Below, piece after piece: positions 47,195-56,939 of a stretch of DNA of 64,000 bases. The DNA is from Flammeovirga pectinis (GTDB lineage Bacteria; Bacteroidota; Bacteroidia; Cytophagales; Flammeovirgaceae): contig NZ_CP034562.1 in NCBI RefSeq assembly GCF_003970675.1, positions 3,880,001 to 3,944,000 on the forward strand. The letters run 5' to 3'. The notes beneath the pieces were generated by a model. That model worked only from the letters and a program-made list of their open reading frames with translations. It was not told where the DNA came from and searched no databases. The position numbers and the translations under genes are program-made. How positions within the stretch are numbered: position 1 is the first letter of the stretch; each line of letters opens with the position of its first letter.

Positions 47195-47749
47195 TTACTT
47201 AGTAGGGTATTTATTAAAAATACTCTTCACAAATCTATTGATATTTCTTTCTCTCACAACAGGGCTTTCTTGTTTTTCAGAAAGTGTACTTACTGCTGCT
47301 GCTTCCCAAAGAAGTTTCTTTGCTTGCGTATCGAAAATATCTACAACAAAAGTTCCCTCAGTATATTCGTACTCAGAATAATGAGTAGCACCCATACCAT
47401 AAGGGCCGTACCATCCGCCATAACCAGCGTTATAAGATGTTACACTTTTCTTTTCTTTTGTAGTGAATACCATCCCTACTTGCAAATCAGCAGTTGTATC
47501 ATTTTCAGAATACGTATAACCAAGACCTTGCATGTTTTCAATTACAGCATTTTTTACTCTAGCTCTATCAAATTCATTGATTTTAGCATTTTGAGCTTGC
47601 CAAGGTAAAATACTGAAAGATGTATATTGACTGAAATTTGTACCTGGATTGTAATCAGTTGTAATTTTTGTTGAAGAACAAGATGTTACAACAAATGCAA
47701 CGCCAATCAACATACTGATTGTTAAGAAGATATTTTTTATATTTTTCAT
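47195..47749 (-). CDS. DUF4136 lipoprotein
   Basis: The 184-aa protein has a lipoprotein signal with Cys24 (AFVVTSCSSTK). The DUF4136 pattern is clear: DYNPGTNFSQYTSFSILPW, RVKNAVIENMQGLGYTYSE, ADLQVGMVFTT, a Gly/Tyr-rich YGGWYGPYGMG, and GTFVVDIFDTQAKKLLWEAA. The function is not known. An in-frame ATG 78 bp upstream would add a non-signal extension, so 47749 is chosen. Confidence 0.85.
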   Translation of the reverse strand: MKNIKNIFLTISMLIGVAFVVTSCSSTKITTDYNPGTNFSQYTSFSILPWQAQNAKINEFDRARVKNAVIENMQGLGYTYSENDTTADLQVGMVFTTKEKKSVTSYNAGYGGWYGPYGMGATHYSEYEYTEGTFVVDIFDTQAKKLLWEAAAVSTLSEKQESPVVRERNINRFVKSIFNKYPTK

Positions 47750-48066
47750 ATGAATAATAATTTGATGTTTAGTCGAAAGATGTAAAGGTTCTTTATTCTT
47801 TCTGTAAAGATTACAAATACTCTTCAATTGTTGATAGTATAAACTGATTTTATTTTATAAAGATCATTTGATTAATAAAGATTAAGAGGTTATAGTCTTT
47901 TTTAACGATTTAAATAAACGCAGAAAAGCCCCAGACAACTGGAGCTTTTCACTATATTTTCAAGAAAAATACAACTTTAAAGAAGTAATAAAACAGGCAG
48001 AGGAAGATATCCTCTGCTTGTTATCAATTCATTGTCCGTTATATTATTATTCACCTAAATTACTAT
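47750..48066. other. Intergenic region upstream of DUF4136 gene and downstream of susD
   Basis: The 317 bp hold two hairpins: GAAAAGC-cCAG/CTGG-aGCTTTTC (47923-47950) and GCAGAGGA/TCCTCTGC (47997-48017). Either could end the susCD transcript. No gene is seen. Confidence 0.55.
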
Positions 48067-49665
48067 TTAGTCAACGTCCCACCATAAAGGTGATCCACCG
48101 TTATCGCCTGTAGCTCTTGAGTTTTCAGACTTAAGGTTGGCAACACCAGCATTATATGCTTCCACGTTGTTTACTGCCTCACCGTCAGGGTATCCTAAAC
48201 GTTTGATATATTCTCCGTCAGGAACTCCACCGTTACTCTTATTGAATTTTACAGGGAAGATATGAGGATAACCAGTTCTTCTAAATTCAGACCAAGCTTC
48301 CATTCCTTCTGGGAACATTGCAATCCACTTTTGAGTAATGATTTGTTCCATAGCTTTAGAAGCATCATACTTAATCGTTACATCACTTACTGCTGCAGTA
48401 CTATAATCTGTATTATAAGTTCCATCAGATGGATCAACATAATCTGCAGGAACACTAGTAGCATCCATTAAATATGTATCAACATCTTTTAAACCATGCT
48501 GAGCAAAAGATTGCTTAACACCTTCTTCATAAAGTGCTTGAGCAGATCCACCTGCGTTCCATCCTTTTAAAGCAGCTTCAGCTCTTAAGAAATAAACCTC
48601 AGCAGAAGTCATTAAAACAATTGGAGTTGTTTGATTAATGAAAGAAGGATTAATTCTAGAGTAATATTGGTAATCACCTCTACCCTCTGGTAAATCAATA
48701 CCTGCGCGAACACCAGCAAAACCAGTTTTAATAACATTTCCATCTTCAGGACCAGATGCTTCAGTAAAATAAACTGCTTGACGAGGATCATTTAAACCTG
48801 TTAAGATAGATTCCATATCAGCACCCATTTTAATATCACCCCATCCTTCAGAAATTGTTGCCAATGGATGAACAATTGGAGATACACCTGCTCCTACTTG
48901 AGCAATATCAGCACCTTCAAATACACCAGAAGCAATTGCTTCTTCAGCATATTTTTTAGCATTTGCTGGGTCTATATTTGAGATTCTCATTGCTAATCTC
49001 AATTTTAATGAGGCAGCTAATTTTTTCCACATCCCTAAATCACCTTGGTATAAATCATCTACCGCAGAGAATGTAGGAATTACTTCAGTACTTTGATCTA
49101 AGTTTGAAATTGCTAAATCTAACTCAGCAAAGAACTTATCATAAATAGCAGCTTGCTTATCGTAAGTTACTTCAGTAGTACCATAATCTACATATGGAAT
49201 TGGTCCATATATATCTGTCATTCTATGCATTCCTAGTACTTTTAATACTAAGGCTGGAGAATACAAACGAGGAGTTAAATCTGCACTGATTAAGTCAATT
49301 GCATTAGCAGGAGACATTACATTCTCATATCCTAAAGACCAAGGCCAGTAGTTCCAAATTAAGTTATAATGAGATGCATTTGAGTTACCTGCAAACGGAG
49401 TTGGAGGAGCCATATAACCAGAGAAGATATCTCCGTTAAGGTTTTGTTGTACCTGCCATTTCCAGTTAGAGTTATCAAAGTTAAAGTAAATTGAACGTGA
49501 TAACTGAGGGAAGAAACCATTAACTAGGTTACCATCCGCCAACAAATTTTCATTTGTTGGACGGTTTGGATCATTATTAATTTCTTCGAAGTTACTTGTA
49601 CAAGCTGTGAACATGCCTGCAGCAAGCACAGTTGGTAAGATATATTTTTTTATTATTGATTTCAT
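48067..49665 (-). CDS. SusD/RagB-family nutrient-binding lipoprotein
   Basis: The 532-aa surface lipoprotein has Cys22 (AAGMFTACTSNF) followed by EEINNDPNRPTNENLL, the start typical of the SusD-like_2 group. Later blocks include TPRLYSPALVLKVLGMHRMTDIYGP, KLRLAMRISNID and FPEGMEAWSEFRRTGYP. It caps the SusC channel encoded 19 bp upstream and delivers a bound nutrient. The group often occurs without glycoside hydrolases, and none is seen here, so the ligand may be a peptide or small molecule rather than a glycan. Confidence 0.93.
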   Translation of the reverse strand: MKSIIKKYILPTVLAAGMFTACTSNFEEINNDPNRPTNENLLADGNLVNGFFPQLSRSIYFNFDNSNWKWQVQQNLNGDIFSGYMAPPTPFAGNSNASHYNLIWNYWPWSLGYENVMSPANAIDLISADLTPRLYSPALVLKVLGMHRMTDIYGPIPYVDYGTTEVTYDKQAAIYDKFFAELDLAISNLDQSTEVIPTFSAVDDLYQGDLGMWKKLAASLKLRLAMRISNIDPANAKKYAEEAIASGVFEGADIAQVGAGVSPIVHPLATISEGWGDIKMGADMESILTGLNDPRQAVYFTEASGPEDGNVIKTGFAGVRAGIDLPEGRGDYQYYSRINPSFINQTTPIVLMTSAEVYFLRAEAALKGWNAGGSAQALYEEGVKQSFAQHGLKDVDTYLMDATSVPADYVDPSDGTYNTDYSTAAVSDVTIKYDASKAMEQIITQKWIAMFPEGMEAWSEFRRTGYPHIFPVKFNKSNGGVPDGEYIKRLGYPDGEAVNNVEAYNAGVANLKSENSRATGDNGGSPLWWDVD

Positions 49666-49684
49666 ATTATTCCAATGTTTAGAA

Positions 49685-52600
49685 TTAGAAGTTAACTCTT
49701 AAGTTTAAACCTACGCTTCTTGTAGCTGGTAAACTGAAGAAGTTAAGACCTTGAACACCTGCACCAGTTGACATTACTACGTCTGGATCGAATGGAGCAG
49801 CATTATAGAAGAAGAATAAGTTTCTTCCGATTGCTGATAATGTTACGTTTTCTAAAGGACCTATAGAATCAAAAGTATATCCAATTGATAATTCTCTTAA
49901 TCTAATGTTTGTTTGGTCATATAAGTATTGAGAAGTAACATTTGATCTACCAGCAGTTGCAGCCATATATCCAACAGGATCGAAAGCAATACCTTCTACT
50001 GTTACATTACCGTTGTTATCAATTGCTTCAGCAAATTCTTTCGATGTTCCTTCAGAATCCATGTAAGAGTTAGTTAATGATAAAGTCTTACCACCAAATC
50101 TACCATCAATCACCATGTTCATTACAAAACCTTTGTATTTTAATGTGTTTGTCCAACCTGCAAGAAAGTCAGGGTTAGAGTTAGTTTTCACCGCAGTTTC
50201 TGGGTCTAAGCTTGCAGAACCAGCAGGAACTGTTTTACCATCTGCATCTACTGTAGAAATTTTACCATCTGCATCTCTTAAGAAATCAGCAGTCCATATT
50301 TCTCCAATTGCACCACCTTTTCTTAATACTTGCATATACTTGATGTTTCCACCATTTGTTACAATATCAAAGTCAGCTTCTGTTCCGTCTGCACGAGTAT
50401 AAAGTTCCTTGATTTCGTTTACGTTTCTAGCAAGGTTTACAGTAGTACTCCATGTTAAATCACCTGAAGAAACTGGCATTGCTGAGATAGATAATTCAAA
50501 ACCTCTATTTTCAACATCACCTGCATTTACATAGCTATATCTAAACCCTGAGCTACCTGTTGGATTTTCCACTCTAAATAACTGGTTTACAGTATTTGTT
50601 TTGTAGAAGTTGGCATCCATATAAAGTAAACCATTGAAGAATTCTAATTCAGCACCAAATTCAATTGATGTAGATAATTCTGGTTTTAAATCAGAAGCTG
50701 GTTGAGTATCAGCAAATTTTAAATTACCATTAAAATCTACTTCATGTTGTAAAGTTGTTACACCTGGTTGAGCATCATTACCTAATACAGTATAGTTACC
50801 TCTAATTTTTGCTAAAGAGATTACATCTGGCATTTCAACCATTTTGTTTAATACTGCTGTTAAACCAACTGATGGATAGAAATAAGAGTTATTGTTTACT
50901 GGTAAAGTTGAAGACCAGTCATTACGACCTGCAACATCTAAGTATAACATTTCTTTGTATCCTACTGTTGCACTTGCAAATACAGATTGAACTTGACGAC
51001 GATCTAAAGTTTCCGTTGGTACCATTCCTTCAGGTAAACCTGCTGGAGTAAATATGTTTGTATATCTAATAGAACGTTTGTCTGAAGTAATTTTTTGTAA
51101 ATGAGCAGCCTCATCTCTAATTGCAGTACCTAATAATGTTGTTACATTAAAATCGTTAAACTGCTTGTTGAAGTTTAAGATCGCATCTGCATAAATCTGA
51201 GTATTATTGAAATCATCTCTGAAATAACCACCGTTAGACAATCCTGTCACAGGATCTGCTGCAATGTTAATTGGGTTAGTAGTAGCGTGTGCTTTTCTTT
51301 CCCAAACATCTTGAGTTGCATCAATGTTTGCACGTCCTTGAAGTGATAAGTTCTCGTTGAATTTATACTTTGCAGAACCTGAAACCATAAAACGGTGACG
51401 AGTATCTTCTGTTTGAGCTTGGTTTAATAACCAATAAGGGTTTTCATTACCAATTTCAGATTTTACGTTTGCAGGGTAATTTTGCTCGTAAATATTTCTG
51501 CTATCATTCCAAGATTGGTAGTTGTTTGTTAACTCATCGTTTGAAATTGACCTAGATGATAAGTATGAACTATAAATAGGGTTCATATAAGCACCTGCTG
51601 ATGGTCTATTTATACCTTCTTGTTGGATGTAGTTTGCCGAAGCTCTTAACTCTAATTTATCATCAAATGCTTTTGATGTAGTATTAAAAGAGAAGTTATT
51701 TTTATTGAAAGTGTTTGATGGCATTACACCATTTGCAGTTGTGTTTGCATATGAAACATAAAACTGTGAGTTTTCATTTCCTTGAGAATAAGAAATTGAA
51801 TTTACCCAAGTAGTACCAGTTTTATAAAAGTCTTCTGCTGTATGAGCTTTGTGATTAATTCCGTTACCCTCTGCATCATATTTAGATTGCATTTCTGGGT
51901 ACATATAAGCTTGTTCTGCTGTAAAGTTTGATGAGAAACTTACACTAGAATGACCAGGACGTCCTTTTTTGGTAGTAATCATGATTACACCATTTGCCGC
52001 TTGAGAACCATAAAGAACTGAAGCTGCTGCACCTTTTAAGATGTTAATTGATTCAATGTCTTCTGAGTTGATGTTCGAGATACCATCACCACCATCACGA
52101 CCAGGGTTTTCAATTTCACCAGGTTGGCCAGAACCTTGACCTGCCATAGGTACACCATCAATAACATATAAAGGAGAACTATCACCTTTAGCTGAACGGT
52201 TACCTCTTAGATTAATCTTTACAGATCCACCTGCACCAGAACCACTTCTAGATAGTTGCAAACCTGCAACACGACCAGATAATGAGTTCATTACGTTAGG
52301 ATCTTTTGCTGTAACTAGATCTTCAGATGATACTGATTGCGTAGAGTAAGTTAAACTCTCAGCAGATCTTTCAATACCTAAAGCTGTTACTACAACTTCT
52401 TCTAATTGTTCTGCATCAACTTCTAAAGAAACGTTGATTACAGATTGGTTACCAACAACAACATCTTGTGCCATGTATCCTACATAAGAAAATACTAATG
52501 TACTTCCTTCTGGAATTGACAGAGAAAATTCTCCATTGAAATCGGTTGTTGAACCAGTAGATGTACCTTGTATTAATACGTTAACACCTGGTAAAGGCTC

Positions 52601-52708
52601 TTCTGAGCCTGACTCTTTTACTATACCCTTCACTACACGGTCTTGTGCTTGAAGTACGTTTGTCATTAGTAATAAGCTAATGACTAAAGTTAGTAGTCTG
52701 AATTTCAT
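49685..52708 (-). CDS. SusC/RagA-family TonB-dependent outer-membrane transporter
   Basis: The protein (1007 aa) has a signal peptide (1-22, ending NVLQAQ), an N-terminal carboxypeptidase-like regulatory domain (VVKGIVKESGSEEPLPGVNV), the EEVVVTALGIER TonB-box region, a plug domain with the SusC signature SPLYVIDGVPM and the block GAAASVLYGSQAANGVIMI, and a long beta barrel ending in RSVGLNLRVNF. There is no N-terminal FecR-signalling (STN) domain, so it is not a sigma/anti-sigma-linked receptor. An upstream ATG at 52768 is in frame but would precede the signal peptide, so 52708 is used. Confidence 0.94.
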   Translation of the reverse strand: MKFRLLTLVISLLLMTNVLQAQDRVVKGIVKESGSEEPLPGVNVLIQGTSTGSTTDFNGEFSLSIPEGSTLVFSYVGYMAQDVVVGNQSVINVSLEVDAEQLEEVVVTALGIERSAESLTYSTQSVSSEDLVTAKDPNVMNSLSGRVAGLQLSRSGSGAGGSVKINLRGNRSAKGDSSPLYVIDGVPMAGQGSGQPGEIENPGRDGGDGISNINSEDIESINILKGAAASVLYGSQAANGVIMITTKKGRPGHSSVSFSSNFTAEQAYMYPEMQSKYDAEGNGINHKAHTAEDFYKTGTTWVNSISYSQGNENSQFYVSYANTTANGVMPSNTFNKNNFSFNTTSKAFDDKLELRASANYIQQEGINRPSAGAYMNPIYSSYLSSRSISNDELTNNYQSWNDSRNIYEQNYPANVKSEIGNENPYWLLNQAQTEDTRHRFMVSGSAKYKFNENLSLQGRANIDATQDVWERKAHATTNPINIAADPVTGLSNGGYFRDDFNNTQIYADAILNFNKQFNDFNVTTLLGTAIRDEAAHLQKITSDKRSIRYTNIFTPAGLPEGMVPTETLDRRQVQSVFASATVGYKEMLYLDVAGRNDWSSTLPVNNNSYFYPSVGLTAVLNKMVEMPDVISLAKIRGNYTVLGNDAQPGVTTLQHEVDFNGNLKFADTQPASDLKPELSTSIEFGAELEFFNGLLYMDANFYKTNTVNQLFRVENPTGSSGFRYSYVNAGDVENRGFELSISAMPVSSGDLTWSTTVNLARNVNEIKELYTRADGTEADFDIVTNGGNIKYMQVLRKGGAIGEIWTADFLRDADGKISTVDADGKTVPAGSASLDPETAVKTNSNPDFLAGWTNTLKYKGFVMNMVIDGRFGGKTLSLTNSYMDSEGTSKEFAEAIDNNGNVTVEGIAFDPVGYMAATAGRSNVTSQYLYDQTNIRLRELSIGYTFDSIGPLENVTLSAIGRNLFFFYNAAPFDPDVVMSTGAGVQGLNFFSLPATRSVGLNLRVNF

Positions 52709-53011
52709 ATTGAACTGAAGGTTAGATGAACAGACGATGCGAACAGAGAGTAATAAGTTTGTTCGCAAGGCGAAGGAAACACTCCTCCGCGGATTCTTGA
52801 TATCGTAAATGTATAAGGAACACTTAAGGAATTTTAAAAAAATAGATTAACAGTGATTAACTTATGCTAGACGACACTATTTAAAGGATAAACTGCATTC
52901 AACTATGGATAAACGTCATAAAATCCTATATTTACTGCATTAAATCTAATTTAATTGTTCTATCGACGCTTAACTGTTATTTAGCATCTATTAATAAAAA
53001 TAAGTTAATAA
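52709..53011. other. Divergent region between susC and the sensor kinase gene
   Basis: The susC leader contains the inverted repeat TGCGAACA...TGTTCGCA (52738-52745 and 52760-52767) and a GC-rich patch CTCCGCGGATTC just beyond. These are unusual in this AT-rich sequence and may form a leader hairpin or an operator. The rest is AT-rich with no gene. Confidence 0.5.
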
Positions 53012-54166
53012 ATGACTACGACAGCAAAAGATAAGCTATTCGATGAACCTGTGAACATTTTTGATCATATTCCAAAATCGATGCGTTTAAAACTCAGCAA
53101 GCCGATAATATATCATGTAATCTTTTGGGTAATCTATTTTGTTTTAAATGGATTGCGCTGGGGAAGCTACTATGACGACTATTTATATTCCTTCCAATCT
53201 AACTTGATTGGTTTCTCGATACATATACCGTTATCGTATTATCATGCTTATTATTTACTACCAAAGTATATTCCTTCTAAAAAATATTCTCTCTACTTAT
53301 TAAACTTAGGAATATCGCTAGTAGTAATGATGTACTTAAAAGTATTTCTAACACAACAGTTTCTATTGCCTGTTTGGCCTGAAGCTGGTACACAAGCAGA
53401 AATTTTTAGTACAAACCATGTAATAGCAATTATTACAGGAGAATTATATGTATTAGGTTTAACTACTTCTATTAGTTTAACACGTAATTGGATTCTTAAT
53501 CAAAAGAAAACAAGAGAGCTAGAAAAACAAAACATGATGACTGAGCTGAATTTATTAAAATCTCAAATTCAACCTCATTTCTTGTTTAATACGCTTAATA
53601 ATATTTATTCATTAACACTAGATAAAAGTGACCAAGCATCTGATGCTGTTATGAAATTATCTGAATTAATGAGTTATATGCTCTATCAAAAAGAATCTAG
53701 AGTTAATCTTGCTGATGAACTCTATTATATGAATAACTACTTAGACTTAGAGAAACTTAGGTTTGGTAATAGGTTAGATCTAACTTTTGATATAGAAGGC
53801 AAAGCGGAAGATGTAAGAGTTCCACAACTTTTATTTCTTCCTTTTATAGAGAATACATTTAAACATGGAGTAAAAAACAAATTGAACTCTATCGAAATTA
53901 GTTTAAATTTGAAGATATCTGAAGATTTTATCACTTTTGAAGTAGAAAATCCAAATATTGATCAAACTCCTTTACCATTTATTCTACCTGTTCAAACGTC
54001 TACTCAGAAGACTAAAACAGGTGGGTTCGGTCTCTCAAATGCAAGAAGACGTTTAAGACTTCTTTATGGAGACAATTACACATTGAATATTAATGATGGT
54101 GAAGAAATATTTAGAGTAACATTAAAAATACCAAGAAATGAGCACAATAAAATGCCTAATAGTTGA
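53012..54166 (+). CDS. LytS-type sensor histidine kinase
   Basis: The 384-aa membrane kinase has four N-terminal hydrophobic segments (about 32-48, 64-82, 93-113, 135-157), a short coiled coil and a His_kinase domain with the phospho-acceptor His189 in SQIQPHFLFNTLNNIYS. The ATP-binding part ends with KTGGFGLSNARRRLRLLYG. There is no periplasmic ligand domain, so the signal is probably sensed within the membrane. It overlaps the response-regulator gene by 29 bp. Confidence 0.92.
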   Translation: MTTTAKDKLFDEPVNIFDHIPKSMRLKLSKPIIYHVIFWVIYFVLNGLRWGSYYDDYLYSFQSNLIGFSIHIPLSYYHAYYLLPKYIPSKKYSLYLLNLGISLVVMMYLKVFLTQQFLLPVWPEAGTQAEIFSTNHVIAIITGELYVLGLTTSISLTRNWILNQKKTRELEKQNMMTELNLLKSQIQPHFLFNTLNNIYSLTLDKSDQASDAVMKLSELMSYMLYQKESRVNLADELYYMNNYLDLEKLRFGNRLDLTFDIEGKAEDVRVPQLLFLPFIENTFKHGVKNKLNSIEISLNLKISEDFITFEVENPNIDQTPLPFILPVQTSTQKTKTGGFGLSNARRRLRLLYGDNYTLNINDGEEIFRVTLKIPRNEHNKMPNS

Positions 54167-54917
54167 TGATGAGCCACTGGCAATTAAGGTAATTGAAAAT
54201 TATCTTCAGCGCCTTAGTGAATTTGAAATTGTGGCAAAATGTGAAAGTGCAATAGACGCTTTCAACGTGCTACAAAATGAGAAAGTTGATTTGATGTTCT
54301 TGGATATTAATATGCCTATGCTAACAGGTATCGACTTTGTTAAATCTTTAGAAAAGAAGCCTGAAGTAATATTAACAACGGCTTATCGTGAGTATGCTTT
54401 AGAAGGATTTGAGATTTCTGCTTTAGATTATTTATTAAAGCCTATTTCATTTCAACGCTTTTTAAAAGCTGCTAATAAAGCTTCTCAACTAATTCACACA
54501 AAAGAAGCTGCTAATAATAAAACTGTAAATAAAGCCCCTCAAGCTGTTATAAATACAGGTAGTGCATCTAATAATTCTGAAGAACCTCCTTACATTTTCT
54601 TGAAAGTAGAAAAGAAAATGGTGAAGATTGCCTTAGAAGATATTATATACATGGAGAGTTTAAAAGACTACTTACGTGTCTATACTTCTAATGGAGAGAT
54701 GGTAGTACATTATACACTAACCAAAATTCTTGAAAATCTCCCAGAAGATGAGTTTATTAGAATTCATAGATCATATGCTATCTCTTTAAAGAAAGTAAAT
54801 GCAATTGAGGGTAATCAGGTAGAGCTTAAAAATGGCAAAATGCTTCCTATTGGACGTTTGTATCAACAAATAGTAAAAGATACTATATATAGTAAAGGAA
54901 TTATGCCTAATTCTTAA
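54138..54917 (+). CDS. LytTR-family response regulator
   Basis: The 259-aa regulator has a receiver domain with the acidic pocket Asp10/Asp11, phospho-acceptor Asp56 in LMFLDINMPML, and the Lys in DYLLKPI. A Ser/Asn-rich linker leads to a LytTR DNA-binding domain (about 155-255: IIYMESLKDYLRVYT, LPEDEFIRIHRSYAISL, GRLYQQIV). It is coupled to the sensor kinase by overlap. The divergent susC gene is a possible target, but no LytTR site could be confirmed. Confidence 0.93.
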   Translation: MSTIKCLIVDDEPLAIKVIENYLQRLSEFEIVAKCESAIDAFNVLQNEKVDLMFLDINMPMLTGIDFVKSLEKKPEVILTTAYREYALEGFEISALDYLLKPISFQRFLKAANKASQLIHTKEAANNKTVNKAPQAVINTGSASNNSEEPPYIFLKVEKKMVKIALEDIIYMESLKDYLRVYTSNGEMVVHYTLTKILENLPEDEFIRIHRSYAISLKKVNAIEGNQVELKNGKMLPIGRLYQQIVKDTIYSKGIMPNS

Positions 54918-54934
54918 GGCAATTTTAAATAAAT

Positions 54935-54971
54935 AAAAAGGGAAATACACGTTAAATGTATTTCCCTTTTT
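54935..54971. terminator. Bidirectional terminator between response regulator and PBP2 gene
   Basis: A perfect 15-bp stem (54935-54949 and 54957-54971) with core GGGAAATACA and a 7-nt loop abuts the PBP2 stop codon. T tracts lie on both sides. Confidence 0.88.
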
Positions 54972-56918
54972 TTATGATTCTGAAGAGGTTGTTACTGCAA
55001 TTGAATCTCTTTTTTGCCTCAGCCTTTGCTGTGCTTTTAGACGTTCCTTTGCTTTTTCTCTACGCTCTTTTAATATTCTTTCTTTTTCTTTTCGTTCCTT
55101 TTCTCTCTGAATTAGATTCACGCTATTTACATATTTTTCTAAATATGGACGTTTCACTACTCCATTTACATATTTTTCCATCATTAAACTTGCTATTGGT
55201 GCTGCCCAAGTACCTCCAAATCCTGCATTCTCTACATAAACTGCAATAGCAATTTTAGGATTATACAATGGAGCAAAACCCATAAAAATAGAATGGTCTT
55301 CTCCATGTGGGTTCTGAGCCGTACCTGTTTTTCCACAAATAACAATATCCGGACTATATGCTCTACGTGCCGTACCTATTCTTGGTACATCTGCCATTCC
55401 TCTAGCAATATGATCTACATATTCTGGTTTTACATCTACCTTATGTTTCTCTTTATATTGCTTTAAAGGCCCTTGACCTCCAACACTTTTTATAATATGA
55501 GGTGAATAATAGTATCCTCTATTGGCTATAATTGCTCCTAAATTAGCTAATTGAATAGGCATTGCTAATACTTCACCCTGCCCAATACTGATAGAATGGA
55601 TTGTACTAATTTTCCATCCACCCCCTTTGTAAATACGATCATATAATTTTGAACTAGGTACTAACCCCCCTTTTTCATAAGGCATATCAACCCCTAATTT
55701 TCGTCCTAAACCATATCCCTGTACATCAATTTTCCATTCATCTAATGTTTTTCTTAGAAGATCTGAAGTCTCATACCTCTTTCCTTCATCATTTAGCATT
55801 CTACGAATTTCTTGATAGTACCATGGATTACAAGAGTTAATTATAGACCCTTTTACATTTAATGGAGAATCATGATTATGACAACCAACTAAACGTTTAT
55901 TACAACTAAAGTAGGTTGTTAAAGTATCAATAGCTCCTGTTTGTAAGCCAATCATTGCCATTACAGTTTTAAAGGTTGATCCCGGAGGATACCTTGACTG
56001 CATTGCTCTATTAAAAAGTGGCTTATTTGTATCTCTAGATAAATCTCCATAACGTTTAGAAAGTCTTTTTCCCTCTCCTGTTAATTCATTAGGATCATAA
56101 GAAGGAGCAGAAATCATTGCTAATATTTCTCCAGTACTTGGATCTATTGCTACAATTGCTCCTTTTTTATCTTTCATTAAAAGTTCTCCATATGCTTGGA
56201 GATCAAGATCTATAGATGATGTTAACGTTGCTCCTACTTGAGGAATTGTATCTAATTTTCCATCTTCAAATTTCCCTTTCGTTACTCCCTTTACGTTTTT
56301 CATGATGTAGCTAACACCACGTTGTCCACGCAATTCTTTTTCATAGAATTTCTCTACTCCACTTTTACCAATAAGGTCACCACTTTGATAATAATTGGCA
56401 GTATCTTTTTTAAGAAAATCTCTAGTAACTTCTTTTACATACCCTAAGGCATTTGCTAAACTTTTATGAGGATAAGAACGTATTGTTCTTGCTTGTATTG
56501 ATAGTCCTTTGTAACGAATAATTTTATCTTGAATTCTAGCGTATTCAGATTCTATCAATTGTTTTTTAAATACCGAAGGTTTATACCAAGAATAACCTTT
56601 TGCTTTTTTGATATTATAGCGGAGTTCTTCCATTGTATAATCAAGCATTCCCGCTAATTCTATAGAATCTTGAGGTGCTAACTTGAATACCTTAGGTACA
56701 ATCATTACATCAAATACAGCCGCATTCGACGCCAATAATTTTCCATTTCGATCATAGATCATACCTCTTAAAGGGTACTCTACAACACGTTCTACAATAT
56801 TTGCCTCTGCACGCATTTTATAGTTCTTACTAAATACCTGAATATTCAATAAGACTAAAGCATATGTTACAAATAGAATTGTAAATCCAATAATAATGTG
56901 CCAGCGCCTAACCTCCAT
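54972..56918 (-). CDS. mrdA: Penicillin-binding protein 2 (peptidoglycan transpeptidase)
   Basis: The 648-aa class B PBP cross-links peptidoglycan during side-wall growth. It has one N-terminal membrane segment (about 8-29), a dimerisation/pedestal region and a transpeptidase domain with the catalytic STFK (Ser314-Lys317), SCN (Ser362-Asn364) and KTG (Lys530-Gly532) motifs. The block GLSIQARTIRSYPHKSLANALGY is typical of PBP2. An unusual Lys/Arg/Glu-rich helical tail of about 45 residues (REKERKEKERILKERREKAK) follows. It lies 21 bp downstream of a BatA gene; mreCD and rodA are not in the window. Confidence 0.9.
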   Translation of the reverse strand: MEVRRWHIIIGFTILFVTYALVLLNIQVFSKNYKMRAEANIVERVVEYPLRGMIYDRNGKLLASNAAVFDVMIVPKVFKLAPQDSIELAGMLDYTMEELRYNIKKAKGYSWYKPSVFKKQLIESEYARIQDKIIRYKGLSIQARTIRSYPHKSLANALGYVKEVTRDFLKKDTANYYQSGDLIGKSGVEKFYEKELRGQRGVSYIMKNVKGVTKGKFEDGKLDTIPQVGATLTSSIDLDLQAYGELLMKDKKGAIVAIDPSTGEILAMISAPSYDPNELTGEGKRLSKRYGDLSRDTNKPLFNRAMQSRYPPGSTFKTVMAMIGLQTGAIDTLTTYFSCNKRLVGCHNHDSPLNVKGSIINSCNPWYYQEIRRMLNDEGKRYETSDLLRKTLDEWKIDVQGYGLGRKLGVDMPYEKGGLVPSSKLYDRIYKGGGWKISTIHSISIGQGEVLAMPIQLANLGAIIANRGYYYSPHIIKSVGGQGPLKQYKEKHKVDVKPEYVDHIARGMADVPRIGTARRAYSPDIVICGKTGTAQNPHGEDHSIFMGFAPLYNPKIAIAVYVENAGFGGTWAAPIASLMMEKYVNGVVKRPYLEKYVNSVNLIQREKERKEKERILKERREKAKERLKAQQRLRQKRDSIAVTTSSES

Positions 56919-56939
56919 GCTCTTTCTCTCCTTCTTTTC

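Noticed and set aside
54956-55249. Plus-strand open frame rich in Leu and Phe opposite the PBP2 tail
   Set aside because: It is the antisense shadow of the Lys/Glu/Arg-rich tail (AAA, GAA and AGA codons read as TTT, TTC and TCT) and has no start context.
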